Part shown: in pieces, positions 4,618-8,961 of the stretch
How positions within the stretch are numbered: position 1 is the first letter of the stretch
How the letters are laid out: every line of letters begins with the position of its first letter
Made by a program: the position numbers and the translations under genes
Assembly: GCA_002714485.1 (NCBI GenBank)
Contig: PAXM01000039.1
Coordinates: forward strand, 4,819-13,779
Direction of reading: 5' to 3'
Length of the DNA: 8,961 bases
Origin: Acidimicrobiaceae bacterium
GTDB lineage: Bacteria; Actinomycetota; Acidimicrobiia; Acidimicrobiales; MedAcidi-G1
The notes under the pieces: model-generated
What the model was told of the DNA's origin: nothing
Database searches by the model: none
What the model saw: only the letters and a program-made list of their open reading frames with translations

Positions 4618-6858
4618 GTGGCCGACGCGGCTCCTGGTGGCTCGCCTCCCGATGGTTTGCCTCCTGCTGGCGGGGGGCCTTCCGGTCACGGGGGAATCAC
4701 CCTCCGGGAGCTGGACTCTCGGCCTGTCACCGACCTGAACGGTGTGGGGAAGGCCAGGGCTAAGGCTCTGGCGACCGTTGAGGTGGAGACGGTCCTGGAC
4801 CTACTGGGCTTCTATCCCCGCCGATACCTAGACCGCAGCCGGGAAGCCACTGTTGCCCAACTGGAGCCGGGGGTGGAGGGAATGGTGCTGGTCCGGATAG
4901 ACCGGGTCACGTCTCGACGGACCCGTAAAGGCCGGTCGCTGGTCGAGGTCCGAGCGTCGGATTCGACGGGCCGCTTGCGCCTGACCTTCTTTAATCAGCC
5001 GTGGCGAGAGCGCCAGCTGGTGGAGGGGATGCAGGCCGTGGTGTTCGGAAAGGCCGACGACTATCAGGGAACCCTCCAGATGGTCGGGCCGGTTGTCGAC
5101 CTAGTGGGGGACCGGACGGGCCGGATCGTGGCCGTGTACCCCCAGTCCGACAGCGCCGGTCTTCACTCCTGGGACGTCGACGCCCACGTGGGGGAGGCCC
5201 TGCGTCGGACCATGGCCGTCCGTGGGCTCACCGACCCCGTACCCGTAGAGGTGCGTGAACGGTTCCGTTTCGTGGATCGGTCCGATGCCTACCGAGCCAT
5301 CCACCGTCCCGAATCGATGGCCGAGATGGCCGAAGCTCGCCGCCGCCTGGTGTTCGACGAGCTGCTCCGGATCCAGATTGCCTTGGTGCGACGAAAGGTC
5401 GAGTTGGAGCGGACCTCGGTGGGCATCGCCCACGACACGGGTCCGAGGGAGATCGGGGACGACAGGGTCGACCTGCTGGCCGAGTTCCACGATCGCTTGG
5501 GCTTCGATCTGACCGACGCACAACTCCGCACCATCGACGAGATCGCTAATGACCTAGCACGCCCGGGTCCCATGCATCGCCTCCTGCAGGGCGACGTTGG
5601 TTCCGGGAAGACCGTGGTGGCGGTGACCGCCCTGTTGACCGCTGTCCGGGGCGGCCACCAGGGGGCCTTCATGGCACCCACTGAGGTGCTGGCTGAACAG
5701 CACTACCTCGGGGTGGCCGAGTTGCTGGATGGGATGACCGTGCCTGACCCGGCGACGCTCCTGGGTCAGCGTCCCTTGAAGGTGGATTTGCTGACCAATC
5801 GGACCACGGCCGCCGAACGTCGGCGTATTGCCACCGAACTGGTGGCTGGGGGCGTCGACGTGCTCATCGGTACCCACGCCCTCATCCAGGAGGGGGTGGA
5901 GTTCGGATCGCTCGGGGTGGTAGTGATCGACGAGCAGCACCGGTTCGGCGTCGAGCAGCGGGCTGCTCTCCGGGAGAAGAACCGTGACGGCACGGCCCCC
6001 GATGTTCTCGTGATGACCGCTACGCCCATCCCGCGGACGGCGGCCATGACTGTCTACGGCGACCTTGACGTGTCGGTGTTGGACGAGATGCCCCCAGGTC
6101 GCACCCCTATTGACACCGTTTGGATTCCCGAGGAAGGGGAGGGTGCGGCCTCGTTGTCAGGGGCTGGCGTGTGGTCGGTGGTCTGCGACGAGGTGACAGC
6201 CGGTCGACAGGCCTATGTGGTTTGTCCGCTCATCGATGAGTCCGACGCGCTTGAAGTGCGATCGGCTGAGGAGGTGTTCTCTGATCTGTCGACCGGGGCG
6301 CTGGCGGACCTGAGGGTCGGGTTGCTTCACGGTCGGGTCGGTCGGGCTGAGAAAGAGGAGACGATGCGCCTCTTCCGGTCGGGGGCGCTCGACGTGCTAG
6401 TGGCTACCACGGTCATCGAGGTGGGGGTGGACGTCCCCAATGCAACGGTGATGGTGGTGCTGGACCCTGCCCGGTTTGGTATCGCCCAACTTCACCAACT
6501 CCGGGGCCGGGTGGGGCGTGGTGCGCATGCAAGCCGGTGCCTGCTGGTGGGTGAGGCGCCCACTCCTGATGCCGAGGAACGCCTGAAGGCGCTGGTCCGT
6601 ACGACCGACGGGTTCGAACTGGCCGAGGTAGACCTGGATCTGCGGGGGGAGGGAACGATCATGGGCGAGCGCCAGAAGGGCCGCAACGACCTGCGGTTGG
6701 CCTCGCTGCGGCGGGACCGGGAGTGGGTAGAGGCGGCCCGGGAGGTGGCTCTCGACCTGGTGGGCGACGGGTCCGACCTAGACGACCACCCTGAACTTGC
6801 CGACGAGGTGGACCTATTCCTGGGTGCTGATGAGTCGGCGTTTCTGTTGAAGTCGTGA
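4618..6858 (+). CDS. recG: ATP-dependent DNA helicase RecG
   Basis: A 746-residue superfamily-2 helicase that remodels stalled replication forks and branch-migrates Holliday junctions. In order: a Gly/Pro-rich N-terminus (about 5-26); a helix-hairpin-helix-like LNGVGKARAKAL (40-51); the OB-fold wedge domain (about 88-170), which grips the fork; Walker A GDVGSGKT (325-332); DEQH box (438-441); motif III TATPIPRT (467-474); and motif VI QLRGRVGRG (627-635). The RecG C-terminal signature DLRGEGTIMGERQKG lies at about 674-688. Length is slightly above the usual 690-740 because of the low-complexity N-terminus, and no better internal start is seen. GTG at 4618 follows the fakA stop by 10 nt with only a weak Shine-Dalgarno, suggesting translational coupling. 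No frameshift or missing motif is visible. Confidence 0.96.
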   Translation: MADAAPGGSPPDGLPPAGGGPSGHGGITLRELDSRPVTDLNGVGKARAKALATVEVETVLDLLGFYPRRYLDRSREATVAQLEPGVEGMVLVRIDRVTSRRTRKGRSLVEVRASDSTGRLRLTFFNQPWRERQLVEGMQAVVFGKADDYQGTLQMVGPVVDLVGDRTGRIVAVYPQSDSAGLHSWDVDAHVGEALRRTMAVRGLTDPVPVEVRERFRFVDRSDAYRAIHRPESMAEMAEARRRLVFDELLRIQIALVRRKVELERTSVGIAHDTGPREIGDDRVDLLAEFHDRLGFDLTDAQLRTIDEIANDLARPGPMHRLLQGDVGSGKTVVAVTALLTAVRGGHQGAFMAPTEVLAEQHYLGVAELLDGMTVPDPATLLGQRPLKVDLLTNRTTAAERRRIATELVAGGVDVLIGTHALIQEGVEFGSLGVVVIDEQHRFGVEQRAALREKNRDGTAPDVLVMTATPIPRTAAMTVYGDLDVSVLDEMPPGRTPIDTVWIPEEGEGAASLSGAGVWSVVCDEVTAGRQAYVVCPLIDESDALEVRSAEEVFSDLSTGALADLRVGLLHGRVGRAEKEETMRLFRSGALDVLVATTVIEVGVDVPNATVMVVLDPARFGIAQLHQLRGRVGRGAHASRCLLVGEAPTPDAEERLKALVRTTDGFELAEVDLDLRGEGTIMGERQKGRNDLRLASLRRDREWVEAAREVALDLVGDGSDLDDHPELADEVDLFLGADESAFLLKS

Positions 6859-6874
6859 CAGCGGATCCCGGCGC

Positions 6875-6880
6875 GGGAGG
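6875..6880 (+). promoter_or_regulatory. Ribosome binding site fixing the GNAT gene start
   Basis: GGGAGG sits 7 nt before the ATG at 6888. It favours this start over the in-frame GTG at 6855 that overlaps the recG stop codon. Confidence 0.65.
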
Positions 6881-6887
6881 ATCGGGT

Positions 6888-7529
6888 ATGGACGATCGCC
6901 CCGGACCGACCGTTGCCACACGAGTTGCCGCCGATGCCGATGTCCCCGCTGTGGTGGCAGCTCTCGCGGAGGCATTCGCTTTTGACCCCGTGCTGGCGTT
7001 CTTGTTCGATGACGGGCCTGATCCCGATCCTTCACGCCATTGGGCTTTGGTGACCGCACTGTTTGCCAACCGATTGCTAGGTGGTCGGGGAGTCGATGAG
7101 ATCGTCGTTCCCGACGATCAGGTCGATGTCCGCGAGGCGGCCGCAGTTTGGGTGCCGCCGCACGGACCGGACGACCCAGGGCCCGACTACGCGATGAGCG
7201 GTGTCGTGAACCGGCTGGCGCTGGGAGACGAGGTGATGGACGAGCGTTTGACAGCCTTGATGCCGATGCTGAGCGCTGCCCCCCTCACTCCGCATTGGTA
7301 TCTGGCCTTCGTGGGCACTCGACCCCCAGCCCGTGGTCGCGGTCTCGCCTCAGCGCTGATCTCGGCGATTACCCGGCGGTGTGACGAGGATGGGGTTGGT
7401 GCCTATCTGGAGTCGTCGAACCCGGCCAATGTGCCCCTCTACGAGCGCCACGGATTCGTTGTCACCGGTGAGGCGGTTATCAAGGGTGGGCCGACCGTTC
7501 CTCTTATGTGGAGAGACCCGCAGGGCTGA
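6888..7529 (+). CDS. GNAT-family N-acetyltransferase, puromycin-acetyltransferase-like
   Basis: A 213-residue acetyl-CoA-dependent acyltransferase of unknown substrate. The GNAT core is clear: HWYLAFVGTRPPARGRGLASAL (136-157) holds the acetyl-CoA pyrophosphate-binding R-G-R-G-L-A loop (149-154), and YLESSNPANVPLYERHGF (173-190) is the motif-B segment with its typical Tyr-Glu-Arg-x-Gly-Phe. The layout resembles puromycin N-acetyltransferase (HWYLA..V, LE.S.P.N...YER.GF), a group that also holds many uncharacterised actinobacterial enzymes, so drug resistance should not be assumed. The N-terminal half is acidic and less conserved. The ATG at 6888 with GGGAGG 7 nt upstream is preferred; an in-frame GTG at 6855 overlaps the recG stop and would add 11 residues. 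It is probably transcribed with fakA-recG. Its position between recG and rsmD is a departure from the usual order. Confidence 0.88.
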   Translation: MDDRPGPTVATRVAADADVPAVVAALAEAFAFDPVLAFLFDDGPDPDPSRHWALVTALFANRLLGGRGVDEIVVPDDQVDVREAAAVWVPPHGPDDPGPDYAMSGVVNRLALGDEVMDERLTALMPMLSAAPLTPHWYLAFVGTRPPARGRGLASALISAITRRCDEDGVGAYLESSNPANVPLYERHGFVVTGEAVIKGGPTVPLMWRDPQG

Positions 7530-7572
7530 GTTTTATTAGCCGCCCGTCCATGAATCGCTTCGGCGGTGGGTC

Positions 7573-7758
7573 TCAGATTGAGACCAGTTCGTCGCCCCGA
7601 CCGTCCTCCTCGTCTGGCATTACGAGGTCCCAGCGGTCCATGCAGTCAGCGCACCGGTAGGCCACTGGATCCCCCGATTGGAACTCCGTCTCCGGGTGGG
7701 CCAGAAGGTGGCAGGTGCCTCCGCAGTCCACGCAGATGATGGTCTTCGGCGCTTGCAC
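7573..7758 (-). CDS. Small zinc-ribbon protein, unknown function
   Basis: A 61-residue protein from the chosen GTG start. Two CxxC knuckles, CVDC (Cys9/Cys12) and CADC (Cys36/Cys39), about 24 residues apart, plus Cys16 and His18, suggest a single structural zinc ribbon. The C-terminus is acidic (MPDEEDGRGDE). I recognise no named family; it may bind nucleic acid or another protein, but nothing shows this. Start choice: the frame extends to an ATG at 7827 (84 aa), only 9 nt from the rsmD start, but those extra residues are Pro/Arg-rich with codons unlike the neighbours. The GTG at 7758 is preceded at 7 nt by TAGATT, the spacing of an actinobacterial leaderless promoter, so I prefer it. The gene converges on the GNAT gene and diverges from rsmD. 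Confidence 0.65.
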   Translation of the reverse strand: MQAPKTIICVDCGGTCHLLAHPETEFQSGDPVAYRCADCMDRWDLVMPDEEDGRGDELVSI

Positions 7759-7762
7759 GACC

Positions 7763-7777
7763 CGGAATCTAGTTCCG
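7763..7777 (-). promoter_or_regulatory. -10 element (TAGATT) within a short inverted repeat, upstream of the zinc-ribbon gene
   Basis: The minus strand reads TAGATT (7766-7771), ending 7 nt before GTG 7758, as expected for a leaderless transcript. CGGAA (7763-7767) and TTCCG (7773-7777) flank the centre as an inverted repeat overlapping the -10, and CCGGAA recurs at 7782-7787. This could be an operator. Confidence 0.4.
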
Positions 7778-7836
7778 CTGGCCGGAACCGGTGTCGGGCG
7801 GTGCCGTGGTGATGGGACCGCTGTCATGATGGTCTG

Positions 7837-8415
7837 GTGCGCATCGTTGCTGGAACCGCCCGCGGTCGGCGCCTGGTCTCCCCCGACGACCATCGGGGCG
7901 GCTCGTCGATACGTCCCACCACCGACCGAGTCCGCGAGTCGGTCTTCAACGCCCTCCATAGCCGGGGGGCGGTGGTCGACGCCCGCGTCCTAGACCTGTT
8001 CGCCGGCACCGGGGCGCTCGGCATCGAGGCGCTGTCCCGAGGAGCGGAGCATGCCACCTTCGTGGAATGTTCCATCGACGCAGTGGCTCTTATAAAGGCC
8101 AACCTCGAAGTCTGCGGCCTGCTGGGGCAAGCCAGGGTGGTCCATTCTGATGGACTCGGCTGGCTGGCTGCAGGTGTCGGCGGCAGCGGTGCGGCCGCTG
8201 GTCCGTGGGACCTCGTATTGCTTGACCCGCCGTACGACTTCGATGGTTGGGATGACCTTCTGGCAACGCTAGAGGGCTTGATGGCCATTAACGGCCTGGT
8301 GGTCGTGGAGTCAGACCACGAGGTTGGTACCGATACCGGCTGGCATGTCGATTCCAGTCGCCGTGCCGCGGGTACCGTGGTAACGCTGCTCCGGCCGGAG
8401 TCCGATCCGGCCTGA
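7837..8415 (+). CDS. rsmD: 16S rRNA (guanine(966)-N(2))-methyltransferase
   Basis: A 192-residue SAM-dependent enzyme that methylates N2 of G966 of 16S rRNA (E. coli numbering) in the small subunit. It starts MRIVAGTARGRRL, typical of RsmD, followed by RPTTDRVRESVFNAL (26-40). The SAM-binding motif I is VLDLFAGTGALGIEALSRG (51-69), and the catalytic motif IV is LLDPPY (DPPY at 130-133), with the target guanine amine bound there in the family. Length is normal. The GTG start at 7837 has only a weak GATGG upstream. CATGAT (7825-7830) lies 6 nt before the GTG and could be a -10 for a leaderless transcript. Because the preceding gene is on the other strand, rsmD needs its own promoter in the short 7759-7836 gap. 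coaD follows after 41 nt. Confidence 0.94.
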   Translation: MRIVAGTARGRRLVSPDDHRGGSSIRPTTDRVRESVFNALHSRGAVVDARVLDLFAGTGALGIEALSRGAEHATFVECSIDAVALIKANLEVCGLLGQARVVHSDGLGWLAAGVGGSGAAAGPWDLVLLDPPYDFDGWDDLLATLEGLMAINGLVVVESDHEVGTDTGWHVDSSRRAAGTVVTLLRPESDPA

Positions 8416-8442
8416 GCCGCGGCCGACGGAACGATTGGGAAT

Positions 8443-8449
8443 GAGGTGG
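8443..8449 (+). promoter_or_regulatory. Ribosome binding site of coaD
   Basis: GAGGTGG ends 7 nt before the GTG at 8457. It supports that start, which also matches the conserved N-terminus of the enzyme. Confidence 0.5.
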
Positions 8450-8456
8450 CGAACCG

Positions 8457-8954
8457 GTGACCCGTGTCCTTTACCCCGGCTCGTTTGACCCCGTCCACAA
8501 TGGCCACGTCGAGATGGTCGAGACGGCGGCGGGCCTCTTCGAAGAGGTGGTGGTGGCGGCCCTCATCAACCCGTCAAAGGGTGGCGGTCTGTTCGACCTG
8601 GAGGAGCGGATGGCCCTGCTTGACGAGTGCTTCGAACACCTCACCAACGTGCGGACCACGATGTTTGACGGACTGGTGGTGAACCTGGCCTCCGAGGTGG
8701 GTGCCGACTTCATCATCAAGGGACTCCGTGCTGTTTCAGATTTCGAGAGCGAACTCCAGATGGCCCAGATGAACGCCGCCATCTCAGGGGTTCAGACTCT
8801 TTTCTTGCCCACTGCCACGCGGCGTTCGTTCCTGGCTTCGCGGCTCATCCGTGAGGTAGTTCGCCTCGGGGGCGACGTCAGCGAAATGGTTCCTGAACCG
8901 GTCAGGCTTCGCCTTGAGGGTCGTCTGGGTTCCGGGCCTGGGTCCAGCGGATGA
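8457..8954 (+). CDS. coaD: Phosphopantetheine adenylyltransferase (PPAT)
   Basis: A 165-residue enzyme making dephospho-CoA from 4'-phosphopantetheine and ATP, the penultimate step of CoA synthesis; cytosolic, hexameric in relatives. The nucleotidyltransferase core begins YPGSFDPVHNGH (6-17), with the T/HxGH motif as His14-Asn-Gly-His17. NPSK carries Lys41, the counterpart of E. coli Lys42. IKGLRAVSDFESELQMAQMN (from residue 87) supplies Arg91 and Glu99. The C-terminal ATP-contact motif, usually SF(I/L/V)SSS, reads SFLASR (124-129) here, an unusual substitution. The rest (REVVRLGGDVSEMVPEPV) is typical. The final residues are Gly/Ser-rich. It follows rsmD by 41 nt, as in many bacteria, and its stop overlaps the next start (ATGA). 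Confidence 0.95.
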   Translation: MTRVLYPGSFDPVHNGHVEMVETAAGLFEEVVVAALINPSKGGGLFDLEERMALLDECFEHLTNVRTTMFDGLVVNLASEVGADFIIKGLRAVSDFESELQMAQMNAAISGVQTLFLPTATRRSFLASRLIREVVRLGGDVSEMVPEPVRLRLEGRLGSGPGSSG

Positions 8955-8961
8955 GCGATCC
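8951..8961 (+). CDS. Start of the next gene (truncated by window edge)
   Basis: An ATG at 8951 overlaps the coaD stop as ATGA and continues in frame (Met-Ser-Asp...) to the window edge. The 4-nt overlap is typical of translationally coupled genes in an operon. Only three codons are visible, so the product cannot be named. Confidence 0.45.

Noticed and set aside
6888..7529. Antibiotic (puromycin) resistance gene
   Set aside because: The similarity covers general GNAT motifs and one subfamily style; substrate cannot be read from this and most such proteins are uncharacterised.
7520..7570. Intrinsic terminator between the converging GNAT and zinc-ribbon genes
   Set aside because: There is a TTTTATT stretch after the GNAT stop, but the only stems are a 3-bp CCC-GCA-GGG and a 5-bp CCGCC/GGCGG with a 17-nt loop, too weak to call.
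7824..8507. A 227-codon minus-strand frame opposite rsmD and the start of coaD
   Set aside because: It is antisense to two clear genes with Ser/Arg/Pro-rich composition, so it is a shadow of rsmD codon bias.

Overview
This is a stretch of ordinary housekeeping chromosome from a GC-rich actinobacterium. The order fakA-like / recG / rsmD / coaD, with rpmB divergent from fakA, is a widespread chromosomal neighbourhood in Gram-positive bacteria. The frequent GTG starts, G/C-ending codons, a GTP-type PEP carboxykinase and probable leaderless starts point to Actinomycetota. The protein style suggests class Acidimicrobiia, but that placement is inference; no marker here proves it. I see no mobile element, CRISPR array, tRNA, rRNA or phage gene, and no gene-free stretch longer than about 210 bases.

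Left part (1-2178): a small multi-pass membrane protein of unknown function enters from the left edge on the plus strand. It converges on pckG (minus strand), the gluconeogenic/anaplerotic PEP carboxykinase.

Middle (2179-2957): a minus-strand pair, rpmB (zinc-binding ribosomal protein L28) followed by a divergent cold-shock-domain-like small protein. The rpmB-fakA intergenic region is about 207 bp. It carries a perfect 12-bp AT-centred palindrome, a hairpin in the rpmB leader, and a -10-like box exactly placed for a leaderless fakA transcript.

Right part (2958-8961): fakA-like fatty-acid kinase and recG, 10 nt apart, then a GNAT acetyltransferase related to puromycin acetyltransferase. A small zinc-ribbon protein on the minus strand follows. 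Then come rsmD (16S rRNA m2G966 methyltransferase) and coaD (phosphopantetheine adenylyltransferase), with a new gene starting in an ATGA overlap at the right edge. The GNAT and zinc-ribbon genes sit inside what is usually a continuous recG-rsmD-coaD run.

The genes serve separate core functions: central carbon flux, ribosome assembly and modification, exogenous fatty-acid activation, replication-fork rescue and CoA synthesis. I found no convincing new multi-gene system. The points most worth a second look are the altered zinc-site residues of the FakA homologue, the RNP-less cold-shock-like protein tied to rpmB, the unknown zinc-ribbon protein with a leaderless-type promoter, the altered serine motif in CoaD, and several compact palindromes in the intergenic regions.
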